Source: Mycobacterium heidelbergense
Lineage (GTDB): Bacteria; Actinomycetota; Actinomycetes; Mycobacteriales; Mycobacteriaceae
DNA length: 64,000 nucleotides
NCBI RefSeq assembly: GCF_010730745.1
Contig: NZ_AP022615.1
Location: 1,054,001 to 1,118,000, forward strand
Direction of reading: 5' to 3'
A program made the position numbers and the translations under genes. Below the pieces are notes generated by a model that saw only the letters and a program-made list of their open reading frames with translations, was not told the origin of the DNA and did no database searches. Positions 34,616 through 43,217 of the stretch are shown piece by piece; within the stretch, counting starts at the first letter, position 1, and the number at the start of each line of letters is the position of its first letter.

Positions 34616-34830
34616 GGAGGAACCCACCGAATAACCCCCGGTTGGGGCCAAGCTCCACGCGCGCCCGAGGCATCACCAAATGACCTCGCCAGACACCATG
34701 AGCAGGCCCCGCCCGGTCCTCACCAAACTCGGTTGCACGCAGTTGGGACACCAAACCCGTTTGACGAACTACGTCGAGACCAGGACCAGGCAGGCCACCC
34801 CAACCCTTGACAAAAACCACTTACGGAGGT
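34616..34830 (+). ncRNA. right-end non-coding region of the IS110 element (bridge-RNA candidate)
   Basis: About 215 nt without coding signal between the transposase stop and the right edge. IS110/IS1111 elements carry a structured bridge RNA in one flank that base-pairs with target and donor. The left flank here is only 96 nt, so this is the better place. CAGACAC (34690-34696) is the complement of GTGTCTG, the core plus right flank of the restored target. That match is short and could be chance. Confidence 0.35.
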
Positions 34831-34889
34831 GTCTGTACACGACGCGCCGGGCGTTGCCGGCATTTTGCGCACCTTCGAGCACACGCTGG

Positions 34890-35537
34890 TTACCAGGCGT
34901 TCCAGTGCGTGACCCGCTCGGCGGGCAGCCGCTTGGCCGGCCGAAAGTCGGTGCCCTTGGTGTAGGCGATCGGGAACAGCCCGCCCTGGCTGTACGTGTC
35001 GTACGGGATGCCCAGCACCTCGGCCGCCCGCTTTTCGCCGTCGTCCAGCAGGTGCAGCGTCGTCCAGCAGGTGCCCAGCCCCCGCGAGCGCAGCGCCAGG
35101 CAGAAGCTCCAGACCGCCGGGAACAGCGACGCCCAGAACGACGCGCTCAGCCCCAGCGGCGCCCGCTCCACGCGACCCTCCAGGCAGGGAATCAGCAGGA
35201 CCGGCGCCTCGTGCATGTGCTCGGCGAGATAGGTCGCGGAATCGCGGACCTTGCCCATCCGCTCGCCACGCGTGTCCCCCTCGGCGTATTCCGGCGAGGG
35301 CAGGCTGAGGTAGCCGCGGGCGTTGGCCAGGTAGATGTCGGCGATCGCCTTCTTCTTGCCGGCGTCCTCGACGAACACCCATTGCCAGCCCTGCGCGTTA
35401 GAACCGGTGGGCGCCTGCAGCGCCAATTCGAGGCATTCCATCAGCACGTCGCGGCCCACCGGCCGGTCGAAGTCGAGGCGTTTGCGGACCGAGCGGGTAG
35501 TGGTCAGTACTTCGTCGACGGACAGGTTGAGGGTCAT
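34890..35537 (-). CDS. nitroreductase-family FMN oxidoreductase (Rv3368c-like)
   Basis: A 215-residue nitroreductase. RSVRKRLDFDRPV is the N-terminal FMN-phosphate motif, QAPTGSNAQGWQWVFV binds the flavin, and GLGTCWTTLHL is the central dimer/FMN segment. The C-terminal YTKGTDFRPAKRLP is typical. Physiological substrate unknown. It shares a 23-nt divergent region with the next gene; TAGTCT on the minus strand ends 6 nt before its ATG. Confidence 0.87.
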   Translation of the reverse strand: MTLNLSVDEVLTTTRSVRKRLDFDRPVGRDVLMECLELALQAPTGSNAQGWQWVFVEDAGKKKAIADIYLANARGYLSLPSPEYAEGDTRGERMGKVRDSATYLAEHMHEAPVLLIPCLEGRVERAPLGLSASFWASLFPAVWSFCLALRSRGLGTCWTTLHLLDDGEKRAAEVLGIPYDTYSQGGLFPIAYTKGTDFRPAKRLPAERVTHWNAW

Positions 35538-35543
35538 GTGTGG

Positions 35544-35553
35544 AGACTACATT
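35544..35553. promoter_or_regulatory. overlapping divergent promoter (nitroreductase / PPOX protein)
   Basis: AGACTACATT contains TAGTCT on the minus strand (35549-35544) and TACATT on the plus strand (35548-35553), sharing the TA at 35548-35549. They end 6 and 7 nt before the ATGs at 35537 and 35561. One melted bubble can serve only one direction at a time. Confidence 0.55.
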
Positions 35554-35560
35554 TGCCCTC

Positions 35561-35971
35561 ATGAGCGTCGAACTGACACAAGAGATTTCCAGCAGGCTCA
35601 CGTCCGACCACTACGGGTGGCTAACCACCGTCGCCAAGTCCGGGCAACCGGTCCCGCGGCTGGTCTGGTTCTACTTTGACGGCACCGGGCTGACGGTGTA
35701 TTCCCAGCCGCGGGCGGCCAAGGTCGCCCACATCAAGGCGCGCCCCCAGGTGAGCCTGAACCTGGATTCCGACGGCAACGGCGGCGGAATCATCGTCATC
35801 GCCGGCATCGCGGCGGTGGACGCCACCGACGTCGACTGCCGGAAGGACGAGCCGTACTGGGCGAAGTACGGCGAGGAAGCCGAGAGATTCGGCCTGACCG
35901 AGGCGATGGGCTCCTACAGCACCCGGCTGACGATCACCCCGACCAAGGTGTGGACGACGCCCACGGGCTAG
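35561..35971 (+). CDS. pyridoxamine-5'-phosphate-oxidase-fold (F420/FMN) protein (Rv3369-like)
   Basis: A 136-residue split-barrel flavin/F420-binding protein. GWLTTVAKSGQPVPRLVWFYFDG and KVAHIKARPQVSLNLDSDG are the family strands. Mycobacterial members often use cofactor F420. The ATG at 35561 is preferred over 35540 because TACATT is placed for leaderless initiation and the fold begins there. Divergent from, and probably co-controlled with, the nitroreductase. Confidence 0.82.
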   Translation: MSVELTQEISSRLTSDHYGWLTTVAKSGQPVPRLVWFYFDGTGLTVYSQPRAAKVAHIKARPQVSLNLDSDGNGGGIIVIAGIAAVDATDVDCRKDEPYWAKYGEEAERFGLTEAMGSYSTRLTITPTKVWTTPTG

Positions 35972-35978
35972 CTCTTCT

Positions 35979-36042
35979 CGCCGAGCGTGCGTGTTTGCAC
36001 ACGACACGCCGAGGATTGTTGGCATTCTGCGCACGCTCGGCG
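35979..36042. repeat. intergenic inverted repeat, family A (uninterrupted copy)
   Basis: CGCCGAGCGTGCG (35979-35991) and CGCACGCTCGGCG (36030-36042) are perfect 13-bp arms around a 38-nt loop, between the convergent PPOX gene and dnaE2. The loop segment (TGTTTGCACACGACACGCC) is the empty-site relative of the IS110 target. Probably a bidirectional terminator. Confidence 0.7.
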
Positions 36043-36050
36043 CGGCGGAG

Positions 36051-39000
36051 TCAACGGAAGTCGCGGGACTTCGAGCCGACCCTCAGGGAAATGCGGCCCA
36101 GCCGCTCGGCGACGACGGTGATTGCGCCGCTGGCGTTTTGGACCTGCCCGCGGATCAGCAGCGCCGGCGCCGTGTTCGCCAGCTTGCGATGCCGCGCCCA
36201 CACCCCCGGCGTGCAGAGCACGTTGACCATCCCGGTCTCGTCCTCGAGGTTGAGAAACGTCACCCCCTGGGCCGTCCCGGGCCGCTGCCGGTGGGTGACC
36301 GCTCCGGCGATCAGCACGCGGTCGCCGTCGGGCACGCCGAGCAGCTTCCCGGCGGGCACCACGCCCAGCGCGTCCAGGTCGGCCCGCAGGAACTGCGTCG
36401 GATAGCTGTCCGGGGAGACGCCGGTGGCCCACACGTCGGCGGCGGCCAGCTCCAGCCCGCTCATCCCCGGCAGCTCCGGGATGTGCGACGACGACCCCAC
36501 CCCGGGCAGCCGGTCCGGGCGTTGGGTCGCGGCCGCCCCGGCCGCCCACAGCGCCTCCCGCCGCGACATGCCGAAGCAGCCCAGTGCCCCGGCCGTCGCC
36601 AACGCCTCGGTCTGCGGCACGGAAAGCTGCAGCCGGCACGTCAGGTCCAGCAGGGAGGCGAACGGGCCGTTGGCCTTTCGCTCCTCGACCAGCCGCTGCG
36701 CGAGGTCGTCACCGATGTGGCGGACGGTGCCCAGGCCGAGGCGGACCTCCGTCCCGGCGTTCTCGAGGGTGGCGTGCGCCAGGCTGGCGTTGACGTCCGG
36801 CCCGCGCACCGTGACCCCGTGCCGGCGCGCGTCGGCCACCAGCGACTGCGGCGAATAGAAGCCCATCGGCTGGGCGCGCAATAAAGCGGCGCAGAACGCC
36901 GCCGGGTGATGCAGCTTGAACCACGACGAGTAGAACACCAGCGACGCGAAACTCAGCGCATGGCTTTCGGGGAAGCCGAAATTGGCGAAGGCCTCCAGCT
37001 TTTCGTAGATCCGGTGGATCACCTCGTCGGGGGCGCCGTGCAGCCTGCGCATGCCATCGTAGAACCGGCCGCGCAGCCGGCGCATGCGTTCGGCCGAGCG
37101 CTTGGAGCCCACGGCGCGGCGCAGCTGGTCGGCCTCGGCCGCGGTGAAGCCGGCGCAGTCGACCGCGAGCTGCATCAACTGTTCCTGAAAGAGCGGGACT
37201 CCCAACGTCTTTAGCAGCGCCGGTTCCATGGACGGGTGTTCGCACTCGACCTTGTCGAGTTTGTTGCGCCGCCGGATGTAGGGGTGCACCGACCCGCCCT
37301 GGATGGGGCCGGGCCGGATCAGCGCGACCTCGACCACCAGGTCGTAGAACTCCCGCGGCCTGAGCCTGGGCAGGGTGGCCATCTGCGCGCGCGACTCCAC
37401 CTGGAACACGCCGACGGAATCGGCGCGCTGTAACATCTCGTACACCGCAGGCTCGGAGAGGTCCAGCTTGGCCAGGTCCACCTCGATGCCCTTGTGTTCG
37501 GCCAGCAGGTCGATCATGTAGTGCAGCGCCGAGAGCATGCCCAGCCCGAGCAGGTCGAACTTCACCAAACCGATTGCCGCGCAATCGTCTTTGTCCCACT
37601 GCAGGACGCTGCGGTTGGCCATGCGCGCCCACTCCACCGGGCACACGTCGGCGATCGGGCGGTCGCAGATCACCATGCCACCGGAGTGAATGCCCATGTG
37701 CCGCGGTAGATTCCGGATCTGGGTCGCCAAATCGATCACCGGCTCGGGAATGCCCTCGATTTCCGGTGAATCGGCCGACCCGTTCCAGTGGCCGATCTGC
37801 TTGCTCCACGCGTCCTGCTGCCCCTGCGAGAAGCCCAGGGCACGGGCCATGTCGCGCACCGCGATCCGCGACCGGTAGGTGATGACGTTGGCGACCTGGG
37901 CGGCGTAGTCGCGACCGTATTTGTCGTAGACGTACTGGATGACCTTTTCCCGTTGGTCCGACTCGATGTCGATGTCGATGTCGGGCGGCCCGTCGCGGTC
38001 GGGCGACAGGAAGCGCTCGAACAATAGCCCGTTGTCCACCGGATCCACCGCGGTGACGCCGAGGGCGTAGCAGACGGCGGAATTGGCCGCCGATCCCCTG
38101 CCCTGGCACAGGATGTTGTTGTCTCGGCAGAACCGGGCGATGTCGTGCACCACCAGGAAGTATCCTGGAAACGTCAGCTGCGCAATGACTTTCAGCTCAT
38201 GCTCGATCTGGGTGTACGCTCCGGGGGCGCTCTCGGGCGTTCCGTAGCGGTCGCGCGCACCCGCCATGGCCAAGTGCCGCAGCCAGCTGTCCTCGGTGTG
38301 CCCGTCGGGCACGTCGAACGGCGGCAGCTGCGGCGCGATGAGGTCGAGCCCGAACGCACACCGCTCGCCGAGTTCGGCGGCGGCGGTCACCGCGTCGGGC
38401 CGCTGCGCGAACAGCCGGGCCATCTCCTCACCGGACCGCAGGTGCGAGCCGCCTAGCGGGGCCAGCCACCCGGCGGCGGAGTCCAGGGACTGCCGGGCCC
38501 GGATGGCGCCCATCGCCATCGCCAGCCGGCGCCGCGACGGCCCCGCGAAATGCGCCCCGGTGGTGGCGACGACGCCGACGCCGAAGCGCGGTGCGAGGGC
38601 GGCCAGCGCCGCGTTGCGCTCGTCGTCGAGCGGCTGCCCGTGCTGGGTCAGCTCGACGCTGACCCGATCGGCGCCGAACCGGTCCACCAGGTCGGCCAGC
38701 GCCCGCTCCGCCGCGTCCGGACCACCCTCGGAAAGCGCTTGGCGCACACTGCCTTTGCGGCACCCGGTCAGGACGTGCCAGTGCCCGCCCGCGGCCTCGG
38801 TCAGCGCGTCGACGTCGTAGCGGGGCTTGCCCTTCTCCCCGCCGGCCAGGTGCGCCGCGGCCAGCTGCCGCGACAGCCGCCGGTACCCCTCGGGGCCGCG
38901 GGCCAGCACCAGCAGGTGCGGGCCGGCCGGATCGGGCCGCTCGGTGCGGGCCTCGCCGCCCAGCGACAGTTCCGCGCCGAACACGGTGCGCAGGTCGAGT

Positions 39001-39329
39001 TCGGCGGCCGCCTCGGCGAACCGCACCGCCCCGTACAGGCCGTCGTGGTCGGTCAGCGCCAGGGCGCGCAGGCCCAGCCGGGCGGCCTCCTCGACCAGCT
39101 CCTCCGGCGTGCTGGCCCCGTCGAGGAAGCTGAACGCCGAATGCGCGTGCAGCTCGGCATAGGCGACGGACGAGCGGGCCGGCCGGGCGTCGTCCGGCGG
39201 GTGGTACGCGGCCCGCCTGCGCGACAGGGGGCCGTCTTCCGGGAGCTCCGGCGCGCCGGCATGGCGCGGCTTGCTGTCGAGCACCCGCTCCATTTCCGCC
39301 CAACTCGGCGGCCCGTTAGACCAGCCCAC
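36051..39329 (-). CDS. dnaE2: error-prone DNA polymerase III alpha subunit DnaE2
   Basis: A 1092-residue C-family polymerase for damage-induced mutagenic translesion synthesis, working with ImuA' and ImuB. PHP domain at the N terminus (YAELHAHSAFSFLDGASTPEEL), polymerase active-site Asp residues in GPPDIDIDIESDQR and FDLLGLGML, a tandem HhH region (about 800-870), and an OB fold (RVLIAGAVTHRQRP) at the C terminus. The GTG at 39329 is chosen because TAGACT on the minus strand ends 6 nt before it and it gives the family start GWSNGPPSW; the GTG at 39335 would abut the -10 box. The LexA box lies just upstream. Confidence 0.95.
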   Translation of the reverse strand: MGWSNGPPSWAEMERVLDSKPRHAGAPELPEDGPLSRRRAAYHPPDDARPARSSVAYAELHAHSAFSFLDGASTPEELVEEAARLGLRALALTDHDGLYGAVRFAEAAAELDLRTVFGAELSLGGEARTERPDPAGPHLLVLARGPEGYRRLSRQLAAAHLAGGEKGKPRYDVDALTEAAGGHWHVLTGCRKGSVRQALSEGGPDAAERALADLVDRFGADRVSVELTQHGQPLDDERNAALAALAPRFGVGVVATTGAHFAGPSRRRLAMAMGAIRARQSLDSAAGWLAPLGGSHLRSGEEMARLFAQRPDAVTAAAELGERCAFGLDLIAPQLPPFDVPDGHTEDSWLRHLAMAGARDRYGTPESAPGAYTQIEHELKVIAQLTFPGYFLVVHDIARFCRDNNILCQGRGSAANSAVCYALGVTAVDPVDNGLLFERFLSPDRDGPPDIDIDIESDQREKVIQYVYDKYGRDYAAQVANVITYRSRIAVRDMARALGFSQGQQDAWSKQIGHWNGSADSPEIEGIPEPVIDLATQIRNLPRHMGIHSGGMVICDRPIADVCPVEWARMANRSVLQWDKDDCAAIGLVKFDLLGLGMLSALHYMIDLLAEHKGIEVDLAKLDLSEPAVYEMLQRADSVGVFQVESRAQMATLPRLRPREFYDLVVEVALIRPGPIQGGSVHPYIRRRNKLDKVECEHPSMEPALLKTLGVPLFQEQLMQLAVDCAGFTAAEADQLRRAVGSKRSAERMRRLRGRFYDGMRRLHGAPDEVIHRIYEKLEAFANFGFPESHALSFASLVFYSSWFKLHHPAAFCAALLRAQPMGFYSPQSLVADARRHGVTVRGPDVNASLAHATLENAGTEVRLGLGTVRHIGDDLAQRLVEERKANGPFASLLDLTCRLQLSVPQTEALATAGALGCFGMSRREALWAAGAAATQRPDRLPGVGSSSHIPELPGMSGLELAAADVWATGVSPDSYPTQFLRADLDALGVVPAGKLLGVPDGDRVLIAGAVTHRQRPGTAQGVTFLNLEDETGMVNVLCTPGVWARHRKLANTAPALLIRGQVQNASGAITVVAERLGRISLRVGSKSRDFR

Positions 39330-39335
39330 ACCCAC

Positions 39336-39357
39336 AGTCTATCGAATGTTTGTTCGA
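39336..39357 (-). promoter_or_regulatory. SOS promoter of dnaE2: LexA box and -10
   Basis: TCGAATGTTTGTTCGA (39342-39357) matches the mycobacterial LexA box TCGAAC-N4-GTTCGA with one mismatch. The -10 TAGACT is the complement of 39336-39341 and abuts it, so bound LexA would block polymerase. A related box is at 54478 before imuA'. Confidence 0.85.
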
Positions 39358-39495
39358 TTAAACCACGGGCCAGGACAACGGTTGTTAAACGGATCTTCAA
39401 CTCCTAAACAAGCTCTTAACGCTGCGGAGCTACCCGCGCATAAGGTGCCGCGCAGATACTGGTACAGGGGCGAAAATCGACGGTGGGGGCTGAGC

Positions 39496-40863
39496 ATGGC
39501 GCAGGTGAAGACACTGGATACGGCTTTTCTCAAGGCTCAAGATGCCGATCGGCAGGCGAGCCTGGCGATCGGCGCGGTCGCCATCGTCAACGGCACCGCA
39601 CCCGATCACGAGCTTCTGAAAGGGCGTTTGGCGGAACGGATTCGGCCGATTCCGCGGTGCACTCAGGTGCTGCGGACACAGGACCTCGAGTGGGTCGACT
39701 ATCCGGAGTTCGACCTCACCCATCACGTGCGCCGGGTGGCGATTCCGCGCCCGGGCGACGACGCCGGGCTGTCCCGCGTCATCGCCCACGCGCTGGAACG
39801 TCCCCTGGACCCGGACCGCCCGCCGTGGGAGTGCTGGGTCATCGAGGGCCTGAAGGGCAACCGGTGGGCGATCCTGATGAAGATCCACCACGGCCTGGCC
39901 GACGGCAACTCCGCCACCCACCTGCTCGCCAGGCTCTGCGACGAAGCCGACGGCGACGCATTCGCCAGTCACGTTGGCGCCGAGCGTGTTTCGCCACCAT
40001 CAGCCCGGCAGGCCGGCTGGGCCGACGCCCTGGGGCGGGCCGCCGCGGTCACTGCCGGGGTCGCGGCACGCGCGGTCACCGGCACGGCCGGAAACGCCGC
40101 AACCGCCATCGGGGTGATCTGGCCAGCATCGCGCCCTGTCCGTCCGACCACCGCCATGCGGCGATACAGCACGGTGCGCGCGCCACTGGCCGAGGTCGAC
40201 CGCGTATGTCATAAGTTCGGCGTCGGCGCCAACGACGTTGCGCTCGCCGTCGTCACCGAAGGCTTCCGGGAGATGCTGCTGCGTCGCGGCGAACAGCCCC
40301 GTTCGGACTCACTGCGCACCCTGGCGCCGCCGCGCTCGGCTACCCTGCCGTATCTGCCCGTCGAGCACCACGATCCGATTCAGCGACTGCGGGCGGTGCA
40401 TGGCGGGCTGAACCAGACGCAGCCCCGGAGCAGGGCCGCCGACTTTCCGCCGTTCGTGTTGTGCGCCAAGGCACTTCAACTGTTGATCCGGCTACCGCAA
40501 AGCGGTGTCGTGACTCTGGCCGCCAACGCGCCGGGGCCACGCCATCGGCTGCGGCTGATGGGCCAGACGGTGGAGCGCTTGCTGCCGATCCCGCCGACCA
40601 GCCTGCAGCTGAGCACCGGGGTCGCGGTGCTCAGCTATGGCGATGAGCTGGTATTCGGCATCACCGCCGACTACCGCGCCGCGTCCGACATCGAGCGCCT
40701 TGCCGCTGGTATCGAACTGGGAATGGCGCGCCTGGAAGCGCTGAGCCGAGACTCCGTGCTGCTGTTCACGAAAAACGGCCCCCGCAAGCGAGCCTCGCGC
40801 GCACTTACCGGTGGAGCCCAACGGGGGCGGGCGTCCGCGGTGACCGCACCAGGGCGGTGCTGA
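39496..40863 (+). CDS. wax ester synthase / diacylglycerol O-acyltransferase (Rv3371-like)
   Basis: A 455-residue WS/DGAT enzyme acylating diacylglycerol or fatty alcohol. The catalytic HHxxxDG motif is IHHGLADG (about 136-143). The C-terminal conserved region has TLAANAPGPRHRLRLMGQ followed by TGVAVLSYGDELVFGI (the PLW/NDVVLA-type regions; GANDVALAVV is seen near 247). The ATG at 39496 follows GGGGG at proper spacing. Membrane-associated storage-lipid synthesis. It diverges from dnaE2; the 166-nt gap contains the LexA box at its dnaE2 end. Confidence 0.88.
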   Translation: MAQVKTLDTAFLKAQDADRQASLAIGAVAIVNGTAPDHELLKGRLAERIRPIPRCTQVLRTQDLEWVDYPEFDLTHHVRRVAIPRPGDDAGLSRVIAHALERPLDPDRPPWECWVIEGLKGNRWAILMKIHHGLADGNSATHLLARLCDEADGDAFASHVGAERVSPPSARQAGWADALGRAAAVTAGVAARAVTGTAGNAATAIGVIWPASRPVRPTTAMRRYSTVRAPLAEVDRVCHKFGVGANDVALAVVTEGFREMLLRRGEQPRSDSLRTLAPPRSATLPYLPVEHHDPIQRLRAVHGGLNQTQPRSRAADFPPFVLCAKALQLLIRLPQSGVVTLAANAPGPRHRLRLMGQTVERLLPIPPTSLQLSTGVAVLSYGDELVFGITADYRAASDIERLAAGIELGMARLEALSRDSVLLFTKNGPRKRASRALTGGAQRGRASAVTAPGRC

Positions 40864-40993
40864 CGGGCGATCGCCGGTGTCCATTCCCATTCGATGCCAT
40901 TCGACCCGATGCGTCGGCGATCGGAATCGGTTCGCCAACAAGCATTTCGGGCGTACGGCCTGATCTGGTCGGGCCAGCGGCGGCCCGCCGAGG

Positions 40994-41329
40994 TCAGGTT
41001 GCGGGCTGCCCGGGCGGGATCGCGCCGTCGCAGCCACCAGGCGGTGGCGGGCCCGGGAGGGGTTCGTCGCCGCCGACGCAGTCGTAGTAGAACTGAGGGC
41101 CGACCATCCAGGTTTTCATCCACTGGTGCCAAAACGACCCGTCGGGGTACTTCTCGCCGTCACACACGGCCAATTCACCCCAACCCCATCGACCACCCGG
41201 GCAGTAGCCCTTTGTCATGTCGGGCTTGTGCGGGTCAGGCGGATCAGCGCTGGCAACCGCAGTCGAAAACACAAACACCGCAGCGCAACCCAATATCGCG
41301 GCGCCATGGCGAGTACCCTTGAGCTTCAT
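40994..41329 (-). CDS. small secreted Cys-containing mycobacterial protein, unknown function
   Basis: A 111-residue protein with a cleavable signal peptide (residues 1-28, ending AVASA), then a short domain rich in Trp, Tyr and Gly with four Cys residues (YCPGGRWGWGELAVCDG; YYDCVGG; GGCDG) suited to two disulfides, and a Pro-rich C terminus. AGGGAGT precedes the ATG. I recognise it only as a mycobacterial secreted-protein type; no function assigned. Convergent with the WS/DGAT gene. Confidence 0.7.
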   Translation of the reverse strand: MKLKGTRHGAAILGCAAVFVFSTAVASADPPDPHKPDMTKGYCPGGRWGWGELAVCDGEKYPDGSFWHQWMKTWMVGPQFYYDCVGGDEPLPGPPPPGGCDGAIPPGQPAT

Positions 41330-41933
41330 TTCGGACTCCCTAAAAACCTAGAAACTTTGAATCAATACAGCCGATTCCAAGCGATGATCAGAACTTGTGG
41401 ATGAACCACGGCAATGAGGTGTAAGCGAACGGACGTTCCTGGGGACAATCTCGAGTCCGGGCATTGACTCACTAGTCTGGGAGGGCACAACCGTCTTTTC
41501 GAATGGTTTACGACGCGCTTTTCGACAGTTTACGACGCCGCGGATTGGCGGCGTCACTCTGGCTGCGTTCACACCGCTCTGGGTTACCGCACGCCGACCG
41601 AGCACGTTGCGGCATATAGGCACACCCCTATGGTCTGCGAGATCAACTGAATTCGGATCAAAAAACCCGACCCTAAAACGGGGTGGACTCAGTAACGGGG
41701 ACTCACGACGAACGAACTTGCGCCCTGGTTTCCCTCTCCACCTCGCCCAACTCGGACGGCATCGAGGAGAACCTTGCCCATGGCTGTGCCGCCGCATCGG
41801 CTCGAACGAACGTCCGCCGGAGACTCCACCGCGCCGCGCGCAGGTACAGAGAAATCAAACGTCCGCACAGCAATTGACTACCGTGACTACCGGCACCTGC
41901 GCCGCGACTGTGTTCAGGCGAGGAAGGTTGGTC
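41330..41933. other. 604-nt intergenic region upstream of otsB2, with direct repeat
   Basis: No convincing gene. Base composition is lower in GC than the flanks up to about 41700. Two direct copies of CTTTTCGA-N2/3-GTTTACGACG lie at 41495-41515 and 41518-41537, 23 nt apart. GAGGAAGG (41920-41927) is the otsB2 ribosome site. The large gap suggests a long leader or lost genes; M. tuberculosis has no equivalent that I recall. Confidence 0.4.
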
Positions 41934-43097
41934 ATGCGTAAGTTGGAACCGGTCATCATCGACCCGCGCCGCCACGACGCGGTGTTGTTCGACTCCGCGC
42001 TGGATCCTGCCAGGGTGCTGGTCCGGCAGCTCCGGGACGCCGGCGTCGGCACCGGCGTCTTTTCACCCGGCGATAACCGCCGCGACGCCCTGATCGAGGC
42101 GGCCGATCGCCTGGCGGTGCGGCCCGGCCGAGCCGTCGTCGTCGCGGTCGACGCGGCGGGCGTCGAGGCCGCGCGCGACGGTGGGTTCGCCTTGGTCGTC
42201 GGCGTCGACCGGACCAATGGCGGCTTGCGGCGCTCCGGCGCCGACGCGGTCGTGGCCGACCTGAACGAGATCGCCGTGCGCACCGGGGACCGCCGGATGT
42301 CGCAGCTGCCCGACGCATGGGAAGCCCTGGACGACCTGGCCGCCCGGCGGCCGGCGGTGTTCTTCGACTTCGACGGCACCCTGTCAGACATCGTCGACGA
42401 CCCGGACGCGGCAAGGCCGGTCGCCGGCGCGGTCGAGGCGCTGCGGAAGTTGGCCGCGCGCTGCCCGGTCGCGGTGCTGTCCGGCCGCGACCTCGCCGAC
42501 GTGACGCGGCGGCTTGGCGTGCCCGGCATCTGGTATGCCGGCAGCCACGGTTTCGAGCTGACCGCGCCCGATGGAACACACCACCAAAACGAGGACGCCG
42601 CGGCGGCCATACCCGTGCTCGAACGGGCGGCCGCCGAGCTCCGCGACCGGCTCGGATCGATTCCCGGAATCCTCGTGGAGCACAAGCGATTCGGCGTTGC
42701 CGTGCACTACCGCAACGCCGCCCGCGACCGCGTCGGCGAGGTGACCGCGGCGGTGCACGAGGCGGGTCGGTGCGATGAGCTTCGGGTGACCACCGGCCGC
42801 GAGGTCGTCGAGCTGCGCCCGGATATCGACTGGGACAAGGGGAAAACCCTCCGCTGGGTGATGGACCACCTGCATGACACCGACCCGGGCCCGCTGGTGC
42901 CGATCTACGTCGGTGACGACATCACCGACGAGGACGCGTTCGACGCGGTGCGCCCAGAAGGTATCCCAATCCTGGTGCGGCACAACGAGGACGGCGACCG
43001 TGCCACCGCCGCACTGTTCGCCCTCGACGGCCCCGCACGGGTCGCCGAATTCACCGAAAGGCTGGCGCGGCGGCTAAGTGACGCCCACGTGAATTAA
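41934..43097 (+). CDS. otsB2: trehalose-6-phosphate phosphatase OtsB2
   Basis: A 387-residue HAD phosphatase that dephosphorylates trehalose-6-P, the last step of the OtsAB route and essential in M. tuberculosis. An N-terminal degenerate HAD-like domain (1-115) precedes the catalytic domain: motif I FFDFDGTLSD (about 140-149), motif II VAVLSGRDL, the cap region, and motif IV IYVGDDITDEDAF. ATG at 41934 with GAGGAAGG upstream. In M. tuberculosis the next genes (echA18 to about Rv3387, including the tuberculosinol locus) are absent here; a PE_PGRS gene follows directly. Confidence 0.93.
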   Translation: MRKLEPVIIDPRRHDAVLFDSALDPARVLVRQLRDAGVGTGVFSPGDNRRDALIEAADRLAVRPGRAVVVAVDAAGVEAARDGGFALVVGVDRTNGGLRRSGADAVVADLNEIAVRTGDRRMSQLPDAWEALDDLAARRPAVFFDFDGTLSDIVDDPDAARPVAGAVEALRKLAARCPVAVLSGRDLADVTRRLGVPGIWYAGSHGFELTAPDGTHHQNEDAAAAIPVLERAAAELRDRLGSIPGILVEHKRFGVAVHYRNAARDRVGEVTAAVHEAGRCDELRVTTGREVVELRPDIDWDKGKTLRWVMDHLHDTDPGPLVPIYVGDDITDEDAFDAVRPEGIPILVRHNEDGDRATAALFALDGPARVAEFTERLARRLSDAHVN

Positions 43098-43217
43098 CTT
43101 GTGACCTTTGGTCATTGACCCGCGACTTTTCCTGCCAACACCCTGCGAACTGCGCCGAATTCCAGAACATCTGGTATTGAGCAACGCTAAGCTTTGCGCC
43201 GACTCGGGAGGTCAGAC

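Larger units (their letters stand above)
33182..34830 (+). mobile_element. IS110-family insertion sequence, about 1649 bp, ends inferred
   Basis: One DEDD recombinase gene with non-coding flanks. The ends are placed by three observations. A GT dinucleotide is present at both edges (33180-33181 and 34829-34830), as expected for an IS110-type core. Removing the element restores CGAGCGTGCGT-GTCTGTACACGAC, which matches the uninterrupted repeat at 35981 onward (GTTTGCACACGAC). An outward-facing TTGACA lies at 34807-34812, as in circle-forming elements. No terminal inverted repeats of useful length, also typical. M. tuberculosis carries PE_PGRS51 at this position. Confidence 0.8.
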
